Notes: a model not told the origin generated them from the sequence alone. Counted from the first letter of the stretch, positions 22,940 through 33,708 are shown. The stretch: 64,000 nucleotides of DNA from Sthenelais limicola (GCA_942159475.1 OW804096.1:18314906-18378905); one strand, 5' to 3'. Translations and numbers: made by a program.

Positions 22940-23166
22940 GGGTCAGATTTTCAGAAAATGTACAATTCACCTTCACCAATCCTCTCAAATAACCCAAATA
23001 TAAGAACAAAAATCAGGTTCAAAATATTGTTCAACATAACCAAACAGACTGTTTGAATCAAGGCAATACCAAATAATACCTACGGTTGATGATTTTGCAG
23101 TCCAATTTAGCAGAATTTTCAAAATATGTTGATGTGCCAATTGTACATTTTCTGAAAATGTGACCC
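22940..23166 (+). mobile_element. Family A MITE, full length, TTCT target duplication
   Basis: 227 bp, flanked by TTCT at 22936-22939 and TTCT at 23167-23170. Confidence 0.9.
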
Positions 23167-23351
23167 TTCTACACTTGGTGTTTGTGCTGCCCCCTGGAGT
23201 GGCTTAGATTACTGAGCGATAATAAGGGATGATGGGGAGATGGATGTGTTGTCATGGTATTGTGCAGGTGATTGTTGTCAGTTGTTGATATCAGACTGCT
23301 GATGGGCGGTAGTGGTTCATTGGTGTACAGTCTTCAACATTGCAGATATTC

Positions 23352-23385
23352 ATCAATATGGAGAAATATATTTCTCCATATTGAT
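23352..23385. repeat. perfect 34-bp palindrome
   Basis: Two 17-bp arms, ATCAATATGGAGAAATA and its exact reverse complement, with no loop. A short ATTGATGATAT direct repeat follows. Confidence 0.95.
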
Positions 23386-23428
23386 GATATATTGATGATA
23401 TAAAGCGATACTTCTCCCCTCTATATAT

Positions 23429-23658
23429 GGGTCAGATTATCAGAAAATGTACAATCGGCAGCTCTACACGTTTAGTAAATTCTGCTAAATTAGACTGCAA
23501 TTTGGTCAATACCAGGCAAATTCGAGTATATTCGGCATTGCATTGATTCTAGCCCTCTGTTTGGTTAGGTTGAACTGTATTTTGAACTTTATTTTGGTCT
23601 AAAATTTCGGTTATTTGAGAAGAATGGCGAAGTTGTACATTTTCTGCAAATCTGACCC
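23429..23658 (-). mobile_element. Family A MITE within a longer flanking direct repeat
   Basis: Inverted 230-bp copy. The left flank (from ~23401) carries AAAGCGATACTTCTCCCCTC and the right flank (from ~23660) AAAGCTATACTTCTCCCCTC, a ~24-bp direct repeat with one mismatch. Confidence 0.87.
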
Positions 23659-24051
23659 ATAAAGCTATACTTCTCCCCTCTACCGATATAAAATCAGATA
23701 ACATATGAATAGACATAACGAGTGTAAACATATCCCCATATTCCTCTCCATCCTTTGATCCCATGTATAATCTAGTGTTGAGAACACCCTGCTGGAGCCG
23801 TAATGATACCAGTCGTCTCGGCCCGGGGCCGGTATGTACCAGTAATTAAGCCCTTATCAAAGTAATTAACCACCCGACAGGAAATGAATGTTTAACTTGA
23901 CAGCTATTTTACCTGCTTACTTTCCTCCCTTCTACCTTGTGTTGTCATGCTTCGGTGCAGGGACACATTCTCTTCTTCTTCTTTAAAAACAATTATTTGT
24001 TTGTCATTATTGTGAACTGGGAGAGTTTGATTGGAAAGAGCAGGTTGTTAT

Positions 24052-24287
24052 GGGTCAGTTTTTTCAGAAAATGTACAATTGGCAGCTGTCCACATTTAGT
24101 ACATTCTGCTAAATTAGGCTGCAATTTGGTCAATACTTGGGAAATTTGGGTATATTCGGCATTGCATTGATTCTGGCAATCTGTTTGGTTAGGTTGAACT
24201 GTATTTTGAACTTTATTTTCGTCCGAAATTTTGGTTATTTGAGACGATTGGCGAAGTTGAATTGTACATTTTCTGACAATCAGACCC
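24052..24287 (-). mobile_element. Family A MITE, full length
   Basis: Inverted copy from GGGTCAGTTTTTTCAG to CTGACAATCAGACCC. Flanks TTAT and TATA share only TAT. Confidence 0.87.
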
Positions 24288-24533
24288 TATAGTTTGCTCC
24301 ATATAGGACAAGATGGCGGTGATTGTCCCTGTTTGGAATAAATTAATTTGTGTTTTTATTATTTTTTTAAGGATTGGTGTGAAGCTGTTGTGAGCAAAAG
24401 GTACGGGTGGAATGTAAAGCTTAATTACTGGGACATATATATATATGTTTTTTCTTATTGAATGTTGGTCGTTTCGGTGGCACCCCCTCCCCCACTCCCA
24501 GGTGTAGATGGTAGCTGGATTATGATGGGTTTG
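24288..24533. other. unique intergenic DNA
   Basis: No gene recognised. A short (TA)n run near 24437. Confidence 0.5.
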
Positions 24534-24950
24534 TGAAGAGAGAGATAATGGGAGAGAGGAGGGAGAGAGAGGAGGGGGAGAGAGGAGGGAGAAGGAGGGA
24601 GAGAGAGGGAGAAGGAGGGAGAGAGAGGAGGGGGAGAGAGAGGAGGGAGAAGGAGGGAGAGAGATAATGGGAGAGAGAGAGGGAGGAGAGAGATAATGGG
24701 AGAGAGAGGGGGAGTAGGAGAGATAGGGAGAAGGAGAGAGAGAGGAGGGAGAGAGAGGGAGAAGGAGGGAGAGAGATAATGGGAGAGAGAGAGAGGAGAG
24801 AGATAATGGGAGCGAGAGGGGGAGTAGGAGAGATAGGGAGAAGGAGAGAGAGAGGGAGAGAGAGCGAGAAAGAGGGAAAGATATGCGGGGAGGGAAAGAG
24901 AGAGGAAAGAGAGGAGAGGAGAGTGAGATAGGGAGGAAGAGAGAGAGAGT
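24534..24950 (+). repeat. GA-rich tract with GAGATAATGGGAGAGA module
   Basis: The module GAGATAATGGGAGAGAGA recurs at ~24540, 24661, 24690, 24774 and 24800, giving a short-range higher-order repeat. Confidence 0.93.
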
Positions 24951-25254
24951 TATGTTTAAGTGAGCGATGCAGGATAAATAATGAGAGAAATAAAAGAATG
25001 CATATTAGATGTAGAATGCATACATTAAGTAGAGCATGATAAGGCCCCACTAGCAGGAAGGTGTGTGTGTGGGGGGGGGGGCGGGGTAGTGTAGGGGGTA
25101 TAGAGGGGTAATTAATGAGATTACCTGTGCCGTATAACATGCCTGACAGTGCCCCCACTTCCACCATGACCCAATTACACCTGTGTATGTTTCCTTACCT
25201 TTATTCCTGGCTTTAGTTTGTTTTGGTTCTAATCTCCCCCAAGGCCTTTAGCGA

Positions 25255-25627
25255 TATATGTGGGAGAAGGAGACAGGAGGGGAGAGAGAGAGGGAGACAG
25301 AGGAGGGGAGAGAGAGAGGGAGACAGAGGAGGGGAGAGAGGGAGGGAGACGGAGAGTAAGGGAAGAGAGAGAGGATGGAGAGATAGGGAACCAGAGTTAA
25401 AGAAGAGAGAGGGAGACAGGAGAGATGGGGAAAGACAGGCAGAAAGAGGGGGGGAGAGAGAGAGAGAGAGAGAAAGGGAGGTGATCGGAGACAGACAGAC
25501 AGAGGGAGACAGACAGACAGGGATAGTCAGACAAAGATAGATATATAGATAGAGACAGACAAAGATAGATAGAGACAGAGAGAGAAGATAAATAGATAGA
25601 GAGACAGAGACAGAGAGTGAGAAGTCA
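25255..25627 (+). repeat. GA-rich tract passing into GACA/GATA repeats
   Basis: GAGGGGAGAGAGAGGGAGAC is repeated three times at the start. The tract becomes (GACA)n and (GATA)n from ~25490. Confidence 0.92.
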
Positions 25628-26265
25628 AAGATGAAGAAGATAGGACTTATTATTAAATTAAATTATTCTTTACATTACAAATCAAATATAACTAGTTATT
25701 GTGGCTGTGATTTTACAGTTGAAACAGACAGAAGGTAGGACAGATGTACTTAGACCTGGTTTTATTACCACTTCCAAATTCAATGTTTACAAATAAACCA
25801 AATGTTCTTGTGTACATCTTATATTTAGACGTTTAATCTTTACCATATCACCGCTTCCTATTAGTTTAGTATAAAAATATTCCCTTTCACAGTCCTTCCT
25901 GATTTATTGAGACCGGGACAAAGGGAGATATCCCATTACAATGCTTTGGTAGAATCCTACAAAGCAGGAAACACAATCTTTGATTTTTCTTAAAAGATAG
26001 CTCAAATAATCCTCTGCGGATTTGCATATTTGTGGATATTTTGATCACAAAGCTGGGGAGAGTGAATGGGGTGAGATACATAAGCGGATTGCTATGGAGA
26101 CCACACCCCTCGCAGTTAAACACTCGTGGGTCGATTGTCGTCTGCTATGTTGAAAAGTCGTCTGCTTTGGTTTTATCGTCGGTCTCTATCTGCCTAAAGC
26201 TGTGAGGTGTGCTCTAAAATGTACTCTTCGATTTGTTGATTTGTCTGACGTTATGGGTTAACTGA
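25628..26265. other. unique AT-rich intergenic DNA
   Basis: No gene recognised. Two GTCGTCTGCT motifs lie at 26137-26146 and 26158-26167, 21 bp apart. Confidence 0.5.
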
Positions 26266-26278
26266 CGTTTTGAATTAA

Positions 26279-26458
26279 GTGAGTGAGTGAGATTGGTTGC
26301 TTTACGCCCTTATCAACACATTGAAGGTTATATCAAGGGCGGGAGAGCTGAGAGGGAGGCAGTTTATGATCATACCCAGGAAACAGAGATAGAAAAAAAG
26401 GGAGAGAGAGACAGAGAAAAGAGACAGGAAGGCACTTTATGGTCTTACCCAGGACCAG
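26279..26458 (+). mobile_element. Family E SINE-like element, 13-bp target duplication
   Basis: Bounded by identical CGTTTTGAATTAA at 26266-26278 and 26459-26471. Modules in order: GTGAGTGAGTGAGATTGG, TTACGCCC, CAACACATTGAAGGTTATAT, GGGCGGGAGAGCTGAGAGGG, a purine-rich middle, and GGTCTTACCCAGGACC. 180 bp, non-coding. The intact duplication suggests a fairly recent insertion. Confidence 0.82.
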
Positions 26459-26567
26459 CGTTTTGAATTAACCCATGATTGAATGTTTTATTAGAGTTTT
26501 GGTGTCTATATTTATATGGCCCTCTATCCTTGTCTATCGGTCTGTCTGTGTAGTATGAGTTTCTCTA

Positions 26568-27200
26568 ATTTCTCCTTCCCCCTCTCCCTTCCTCTCTCCC
26601 TTCTCTCTTTCTCTGTGTCCCTCTCGTTCCTCTCTCCCCTGTCTCTCCCTCTGAGTCTGTCTCTCCTCTTACCACTCTCCGCCCCCTCTCTCTCTCCCCC
26701 TTGCTCTCCCTACCTCTCCCATCTTTCTCCCTCTCTCTCTCCATCTGTTTTCCTCTACCCCCTCTCCCCCTTTCCCCCTCTCCCCTCTGTCTTCCCCTCT
26801 TTCTCACTCTCTCCCTCTCACCCATCTTTTCCCCTCCTCTCTCCCTCCCTCTGTGTCCCTCTCCCTCTCTCTCCCCCTCTACCCCTCTCCCCCTTTCTCC
26901 CTCTCCCTTCCTCTACCCCCTCTCTCTCCCTTCCTCTCCCTCCCTCCCTCCCTCTCTCTCCCCCCTCTCTCTCCCTCCCTCCCTCTCTCTCCCTCTCTCT
27001 CCCTCTCCACGTTTCTCTCCCCCTCTCTCTCCCTCCCTCTCTCCCCTCCCTCCCTCTCCCCCTCTCTCCCCCTCTCCCCTCTCCCCCCTCTCTCCCCCCT
27101 CTCTCTCCCCCTCTCTCTCTCCCTTCTCCCTCTCTCTCTCCCTCTCCCTCTCCCTCCCCTCCCTCCCCCCACCCCTCTCTCTCCCTTCCTCTACCCCACT
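26568..27200 (+). repeat. CT-rich polypyrimidine tract (first block copy)
   Basis: About 630 bp of TCTCTCCC and CCCCTCT units. Its last ~70 bp is the point where the duplicated block begins; the matching sequence restarts right after the gap at 39279. Confidence 0.93.
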
Positions 27201-27441
27201 ATACTCAAGGAGTGCCGGAGTCCTACATACCTGGAGATGTTGTGGTATCACATCCTCCTCTTAGCCTCACAACTCTACCTCTATCTCTTCACACCTTCAG
27301 CCTTTAAATAGTCACTGCTGTAGATTCATTGATGATTTCTCGCAATTTCTTAGAAACTTTCCACTTCTAAGAAAATACCCATTAGCTTTACCCGAACCTG
27401 ATCAAGCTAGAATGTACATAAAGTATCTAAAAGGAAACGAA

Positions 27442-27836
27442 AATGTGAGGAAAATGAGTCATATGTCGCAAAATATAAATTTTGAGATATCATCATATTT
27501 GAAAAGATGAGATTAAGTGGATTCCAATGGTAGTAAACATTAAGCACATTTAAGAAGTGTTTCTATATTTTATGTTTGATATATCTATATTTGAAAAAAA
27601 AAGTTTGCAAAATCTTGGGTGGGCCCAGTAAAAAAGCTAAATATACTCCATAGGATGACCTTCAAAACGCAAGTATATATTTAAGACAACCTTCTGAAAC
27701 TTGTTGCATAGCTTCATATGACTACAGTCGCTAAGCACCTAAAGAATCGGAAAATTCCAATAACAAGATCCTGTGAATATAACACGTTGAAAAATTTCAG
27801 TTTTGAGACTTGTGACTCATTTTCCTGAAACACACC
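27442..27836 (+). mobile_element. Family B element, first of three adjacent copies
   Basis: Runs from GAGGAAAATGAGTCATATG to GACTTGTGACTCATTTTCC then TGAAACACA. The ends are inverted repeats containing the 7-mer TGAGTCA. Interior marks are TGAGATATCATCATATTTG and AGTAAACATTA. Confidence 0.8.
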
Positions 27837-27925
27837 ACATGTATATGGTGGGTGTCCGCACCCTTTTATTGCAATAAGTCTGAGAGTAAAGCTCGTGCTC
27901 AAATAGAGCACGATAGTAAATGTGA

Positions 27926-28316
27926 TGTGTTTCAGGAACATGAGTCACAAGTCGCAAAATACGGATTTCGAGATATCACCATATTTGAAAAGATGAGATC
28001 AAGCTGGTTCCAATGATAGTAAACATTAGGACATTCAATAAGTGTTTCTATATTTTAAGTTTGATATTTTTATTTTTGAAAAAAAATTGCAATATTTTGG
28101 GTGGCATTTTTGTTTATAGTAAAGTAGCTAAATATAAGGATATAGGATGAGCATAGATATATCTGATACACAGTCTTCAAATTTGGTAAATATATTCATG
28201 CTACATACAACATTAAACACCCCAAAAATGAAAACATTCCCACAAAGAGATCCTATGAATAAAACACTTCAACAAATATCAATTTTTCGACTTGTGACTC
28301 ATTTTCCTAAAACACA
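27926..28316 (+). mobile_element. Family B element, second copy
   Basis: Complete from TGTGTTTCAGGAACATGAGTC to CGACTTGTGACTCATTTTCC then TAAAACACA. The interior matches the first copy. Confidence 0.82.
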
Positions 28317-28337
28317 TATGATAGGCCTATATGTGAT

Positions 28338-28731
28338 GTGATGTGAAAATGAGTCATAAGTCGCAAAAAATGGATTTTGAGATACCATTGTATTTGAAAG
28401 GTGAGACCAAGCTGATTCCAATGATAGTAAACAGTCTAATAATCTTATAAGTATTTCTAGATTTTAAGTTTGATATTTTCATTTTTGAAAAAAAAAATTA
28501 CAATATTTCTGGGGGTCAATAAACAGTAAATTAACTAAATATAGTCCATATGAGGACCTTTAAAATGAAAGGATATGTTACATAGATTGTCCTGAAATTT
28601 GATACAACGATTGATATAACCAGAGTGATACATGCTCCAAAAATCAGAACATTCCAATAAAGTAATCTTGTAAAATAAACACTTTGACAAATACCATTTT
28701 TGCGACTTGTGACTCATTTTCCTAAAACACA
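28338..28731 (+). mobile_element. Family B element, third copy
   Basis: From GTGATGTGAAAATGAGTCAT to GCGACTTGTGACTCATTTTC then CTAAAACACA, in the same orientation as the two copies before it. In the second block copy this third element is missing. Confidence 0.82.
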
Positions 28732-29038
28732 TATATATGATATATGGGCCTAACAGAATAATACACATTTCAAGGACATGCTAGCACCTAGATGGTAAGA
28801 CGATGCCAACAGTAGCGAGGTGTGACATATGCTCAGTGCCTTATAACCTCCTGTTAATGAGATAAAAGCTAATTATTAATAAGCCAATAACTAATTATTG
28901 AGATGAGACGGAGAGGAGACAGTGAGGGATGGGTGGGCTGTCAGGGCCCAGTCTGTCTGTCTGTGTGTCTGCCTGGTGACAGGAGGAAATTATGACATTA
29001 ATTAGTAGTGCACATGTACCCACATCATGGTAGCACTA
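28732..29038. other. unique DNA of the duplicated block
   Basis: No gene. A (TCTG)n run near 28952. Nearly identical to 40690-40982. Confidence 0.6.
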
Positions 29039-29273
29039 GGGTCAGAATTTCAGAAAATGTACAATTCACCTTCACCAATCCTCTCAAATAACCCAAATTT
29101 AAGGCAAAAATATGGTTCTAAATTCAGTTCAACCTAACCAAACAGATTGCTAGAATCAATGCAATGCCGAATATACTCGAATTTACCTTGTATTGACCAA
29201 ATTGCAGCCTAATTTAGCAGAATTTACTAAATGTGTACAGCTGCCAATTGTCCATTTTCTGAAAATCTGACCC
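29039..29273 (+). mobile_element. Family A MITE, ACTA target duplication (right side eroded)
   Basis: Allele or paralogue of 40983-41217. The left flank ACTA is intact; the right flank reads ACAGTTAG where the other copy has ACTAG. Confidence 0.88.
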
Positions 29274-29308
29274 ACAGTTAGTGGCAATAGGTAGACACAC
29301 TCTATAGT

Positions 29309-29440
29309 AAAGAGAGAGTGAGAGGAGGGGAGGGGGGACAGGGAGAGAAAGACAGGGAGAGGGAACGAGAGAGAAAGGGAGAGAGAGAGAGAGGGAGGCA
29401 GACAGACAGACAGATAGAGGAAAGAAAGAGAGTTAAAAAG
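29309..29440 (+). repeat. GA-rich polypurine tract
   Basis: GAGAGGAGGGGAGGGGGGACAGG start, then GAGAGAGAGGGAGGCAGACAGACAGACAG. Matches 41250-41370. Confidence 0.9.
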
Positions 29441-29459
29441 AAATAGGGTCAGAAAGACA

Positions 29460-29639
29460 CAGATCAGATAAAAATGGTTGTCAGTGATTGGACGCCTACT
29501 TCGCTAATTGGTTTCCTGGCCTAGAACCCAGCGTTTTAATGGGATTATAATGACATTTTGCGGTCTTAATGGAATTATAACGTCACTTTGAGGTTCTCCC
29601 TTCGTTTCAAGGGACTCTCTCAACTTTGGGCCTAGACTG
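29460..29639 (+). mobile_element. Family C element
   Basis: Internal blocks TTGGACGCCTACTTCGCTAA and ATAATGACATTTTGCGGTC. The right end TTTGGGCCTAGACTG is intact; the left inverted repeat is not visible. Shared with 41398-41593. Confidence 0.78.
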
Positions 29640-29956
29640 GACATGATTTCCCAGATATGAACTAGGAACACACCCAACCACCTAGAATTACAGACTCTAT
29701 ATATATATACATAACACCTCCTTCATGAGAAATAATAAATTTAAGGATTTAATTAATATATAACTATTCCCTCTGCCCAGTTCCCATGGATCCCCTCATA
29801 TATGATAAATGATGTGGAATGTGTTGTCTCGAGTTTAAGTATCACCAAATTGTGGGCCACTAAATGGCAACATTATGTTGTGAACCCGGCCTGGGTGTAG
29901 CCGCGTCCATGTGGGAAACCTTGGCCTGAGTGTGGGAAATAGTGTAGGATATAAAT

Positions 29957-30497
29957 GGCTCAGATTTTCAGAAAATGTACAATTCACCTTCACCAATACT
30001 CTCAAATAAGTCAGATTTTCAGAAAATGTACAATTCACCTTCACCAATACTCTCAAATAAGTCAGATTTTCAGAAAATGTACAATTCACCTTCACTAATA
30101 CTCTCAAATAAGTCAGATTTTCAGAAAATGTACAATTCACCTTCACTAATACTCTCAAATAGGTCAGATTTTCAGAAAATGTACAATTCACCTTCACCAA
30201 TACTCTCAAATAAGTCAGATTTTCAGAAAATGTACAATTCACCTTCACTAATACTCTCAAATAGGTCAGATTTTCAGAAAATGTACAATTCACCTTCACC
30301 AATTCTCTCAAATAACCCAAATGTAAGACAAAAATCAGGTTCAAAATACAGTTCAACATAGCCAAACAGATTGTTTGAATCAAGGCAATACTAAATATAC
30401 TCAGATATACCTAGTGTTGATGATTTGTCAGTCCAATTTAGCAGAATTTACAAAATATGTTAATCCGCCAATTGTACATTTTCTGAAAATCTGACCC
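29957..30497 (+). mobile_element. Family A MITE with its left end tandemly amplified 7-fold
   Basis: The first ~58 bp (TCAGATTTTCAGAAAATGTA through CTCTCAAATA) is repeated seven times before the rest of an ordinary element, which ends CTGAAAATCTGACCC. Units alternate between AATAAGTCAG and AATAGGTCAG joins. Flanks AAAT and AAGT. Confidence 0.92.
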
Positions 30498-30611
30498 AAG
30501 TGTGCTTTCCCAGCTTATTTGGCCGTCCTAAATCCGGTTGTTGTTGTTGTGTAACTGAATTTGATTTATTGTGTATTTCTAAAGTTCTAAACTTTTATTA
30601 GCTATAAGCAT

Positions 30612-30739
30612 TCTGTCTAGTTATTGTAGTTACTTTGTACGCAGCGTTATAAGATTTATAAGATTTTCATGGAAACTGCGAATATGCATCACGCAGTGTG
30701 CACCACGCACGACAGACACATGGAAGTGCAGCTTTATCA
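30612..30739 (+). mobile_element. Family F right-end remnant
   Basis: Matches the right end of the complete element at 43106-43460 (TTATAAGATTTTC, CATCACGCAGTG, GACACATGGAAG). The left ~230 bp is absent in this block copy. Confidence 0.7.
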
Positions 30740-30879
30740 TTAGCTGGATATTAACTCCACAACTAACTGGTCTACACAATGCATCTTGTTTCTGAAAGCC
30801 ACATGTGATTTCTGCAGAGGCTGTTCTGAATTATGCTAATTCAGAACAGCCACTCGTTGCATTCCATCTAAAGATCTCC

Positions 30880-31295
30880 ACTGCCCTGACTGCCCTCTGT
30901 TTCTCCTCCACTGCCCTGACTGCCCTCTGTTTCTCCTCCACTGCCCTGACTGCCCTCTGTTTCTCCTCCACTGCCCTGACTGCCCTCTGTTTCTCCTCCA
31001 CTGCCCTGACTGCCCTCTGTTTCTCCTCCACTGCCCTGACTGTCCCCTGTTTCTCCTTCACTGCCCTGACTGCCCTCTGTTTCTCCTCCACTGCCCTGAC
31101 TGCCCTCTGTTTCTCCTCCACTGCCCTGACTGTCCCCTGTTTCTCCTTCACTGCCCTGACTGCCCTCTGTTTCTCCTCCACTGCCCTGACTGCCCTCTGT
31201 TTCTCCTCCACTGCCCTGACTGTCCCCTGTTTCTCCTTCACTGCCCTGACTGTCCCCTGTCTCTCCTTCACTGCCCTGACTGTCCCCTGCTTCTC
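30880..31295 (+). repeat. 30-bp minisatellite, about 14 units
   Basis: Unit landmarks are CACTGCCCTGACTGCCCTCT then GTTTCTCCTC. A second unit type has TGTCCCCTGTTTCTCCTTCA. A 10-residue periodic frame exists on both strands only because 30 is a multiple of three. Confidence 0.95.
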
Positions 31296-31762
31296 CCCCG
31301 ACTGCCCCCTTCAGAATAATCAGCCTAATGGATACGGGGCTTTGATATGTCAAACAAAGCCATCTATTCTCCTACTGATGATTCTATCTTCATCCACAAT
31401 AAAAATAAACACATAAATCACCGGGTAGGTGGTAGGCAATTTGTAAGAATTACCACAATCGTGGAATAATGACTGACATAAATCATCCACTTTTGCGGAA
31501 GATTCCAAAAGACTAGCTTTGAAGTTTTGAGATGATTTTTTTTCTTTTGACATTAGCCAAGCTTATGAAAAATATAAAGAATAATTCTTGGTGCAGGCTG
31601 TATATTTAGGTATGCCTCGAGGGATTGCTATCAGATGTAGATGTAAAATTGGGAATTTTATTTCGCTAATGCCATTTTAATCTGACTATTAGATGAAAAC
31701 TCCCCCTCATTATATACCAATAAATCTTTCATGAAATTAATATGGTGGTGATTGTGTTTATA
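31296..31762. other. unique DNA of the duplicated block
   Basis: No gene. Nearly identical to 44368-44822, roughly 97% over the first 150 bp by eye. Confidence 0.6.
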
Positions 31763-32690
31763 GAAAGGGAGAGTGAGAGGGAGAGAGAGTAGAGACAGAG
31801 AGAGGGGAGAGAGATGAAGAGGGAGGGGAGAGGAGAAAGAGAGAGATACGGAGGGAGAGGGAGAAAGAGAGAGGGAGACAGAGCGAGGGAGACAGAGAGA
31901 AGTAGACAGAGGGAGAGGGAGAGAGCGACAGACACACAGAACCACACAGACAGAGGGAGAGGGAGAAGGAGAGGGAGAGGTAGAGATAGGGGGGAGAGAG
32001 AAGAGGGAGAGGGAGAGAGGGGGGAAGTGAGAGGAGAGGGAGAGAGGGGAAGAGAGAGGAGAGGGAGAGGAGATGAGAAAGAGAGGGATATGGAGGGAGA
32101 GGGAAGGAGAAAGAGAGAGGAGGGAGAGCTGAAGAGGGAGGGGGAGAGGAGAAAGAGAGGGAGAGAAGGAGAAAGAGGAAAGGGAGAGATGAAGGGGAGG
32201 GGAGAGGAGAAAGAGATATGGATGGAGAGGAAAGGAGAAAGAGAGAGGAAGAGATGAAGAGGGAGGAGAGAGGAGAAAGAGAGGGATATGGAGGGAGAGG
32301 GAAGGAGAGAGAGAGGAGAGGGGAGAGATGAAGAGGGAGGGGAGAGGAGAAAGAGAGGGATATGGAGGGAGAGGGAAGGAGAGAGAGAGGAGAGGGGAGA
32401 GATGAAGAGGGAGGGGAGAGGAGAAAGAGAGAGATATGGAGGGAGAGGGAAGGAGAGAGATGAAGAGGGAGTGAAGAGGAGAAAGAGAGAGATATGGAGG
32501 GAGAGGGAAGGAGAGAGGGGGAGGTAAAGAGAAAGAGAGGGGAAAAGAGAGAGAGTAAGAAAGAGAGAGAGAGTAAGAAAGAGAGAGAGAGGGAGAGAAA
32601 CAGAGAAAGAGGATGGGAGGAGAACAAGAGAAAAAGAGGGAGAGGGAGGATTGAAAAGAAGTAAGAGAAAGGGAAGACAGAAAGAATAAC
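31763..32690 (+). repeat. long GA tract with a 58-74-bp higher-order repeat
   Basis: GATATGGAGGGAGAGGGAAG recurs at 32285, 32359, 32433 and 32491 (74, 74 and 58 bp apart), linked by AGATGAAGAGGGAGGGGAG. Frames over 280 codons here are artefacts; the same structure is in 44823-45840 with different lengths. Confidence 0.94.
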
Positions 32691-32763
32691 AATGGAAAAA
32701 ATAGGTCGGGGGTATTTCCATAACCCTGGGGAAATCTAAACAACTGCGATCAGGACTATAGGT

Positions 32764-32842
32764 TTGACTACATCTGGACTGGAACCCAGTACCTTCAGTC
32801 ACAGACCCCTCACCCCCTGCACCACTGTGAACCCTCTCCACT
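32764..32842 (-). repeat. possible tRNA-derived SINE fragment
   Basis: The minus strand reads GAAGGTACTGGGTTCCAGTC C, where GGTTCCAGTCC resembles the polymerase III B box (GGTTCGANTCC) with one mismatch. The upstream cloverleaf half and A box are not evident. Repeated at 45919-45997. Confidence 0.35.
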
Positions 32843-32846
32843 ACTT

Positions 32847-33081
32847 GGGTCAGATTTTCAGAAAATGTACATTTGGCAGCTCTACACATTTAGTAAATTC
32901 TGCTAAATTAGGCTGCAATTTGGTCAATACTAGGCAAATTCGAGTATATTCAGCATTGCATTGATTCTAGCAATCTGTTTGATTAGGTTGAACTGTATTT
33001 TGAACTTTATTTTCGTCTGAAATTCGGGTTATTTGAGAAGATTGGCGAAGTTGAATCATACATTTTCTGGCGACTTCACCC
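32847..33081 (-). mobile_element. Family A MITE, full length, ACTT target duplication
   Basis: Inverted copy with variant right end TGGCGACTTCACCC. ACTT at 32843-32846 and 33082-33085. Shared with 46002-46224. Confidence 0.92.
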
Positions 33082-33502
33082 ACTTAAGGAGTGAGAGAGC
33101 GTAGCGGGTGCAGGTACACACACTGTACAGACATCCAGGCCTCAAGTCAGGCGGAGCATCTATAGATCCACACCTTAAAGTATAGTCTCAAAACTTTACA
33201 TTTTTGTAATCACAACTATATTTCTTTTTTCTTTCTTTTTTTTCACAACTGACGAACATTATTTTAGTCTAGTTTTTAGTTTTCAGACTGCCGTTTATTG
33301 GCCGTAAACATAAAAAGATTTACGTGTAGATTATTACGGTGAGAATTCAATGAAATTGTGAAATTAAATTATTTTATATCCCAAGTGGACATTTTCAGTG
33401 TTCTTCATGACGTGTTGATATGACCAAACAATATCACACAAATGCAGATCCAACTCTGTTGAGTGTAATAACAACCTAATTTGTGACATAAAATTAATGT
33501 AC
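33082..33502. other. unique DNA of the duplicated block
   Basis: No gene recognised. Same sequence at 46225-46643 with scattered substitutions. Confidence 0.55.
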
Positions 33503-33708
33503 CACTCTATAGGTCCAAACCCTCAGATCAGATAAGAATTGTATGTCAGCCTACTTCACTAATCGGTTTTCTAGCCTAAGGCTAGGCGTTTTAATGTGAA
33601 TATAATGACATTTTGCGATATTAATGGAAATATAATGGCGCTTTGCGGTTTGAAGCGAGAGGCTTTCCCTTCATTTGAAGGGACACTCTCGGCTTTGGGC
33701 CTAGACTG
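33503..33708 (+). mobile_element. Family C element, both ends visible
   Basis: Left end CACTCTATAGGTCCAAA, right end TTTGGGCCTAGACTG. Flanks GTAC and CTAC agree at three of four positions, compatible with a 4-bp duplication. Confidence 0.82.

Noticed and set aside
29835..30383. 182-codon frame with VKVNCTFSENLTYLRVL repeats, looking like a secreted repeat protein
   Set aside because: It is the seven-fold amplified MITE end (58-bp units). The same peptide fragment appears wherever Family A occurs, with no gene context.
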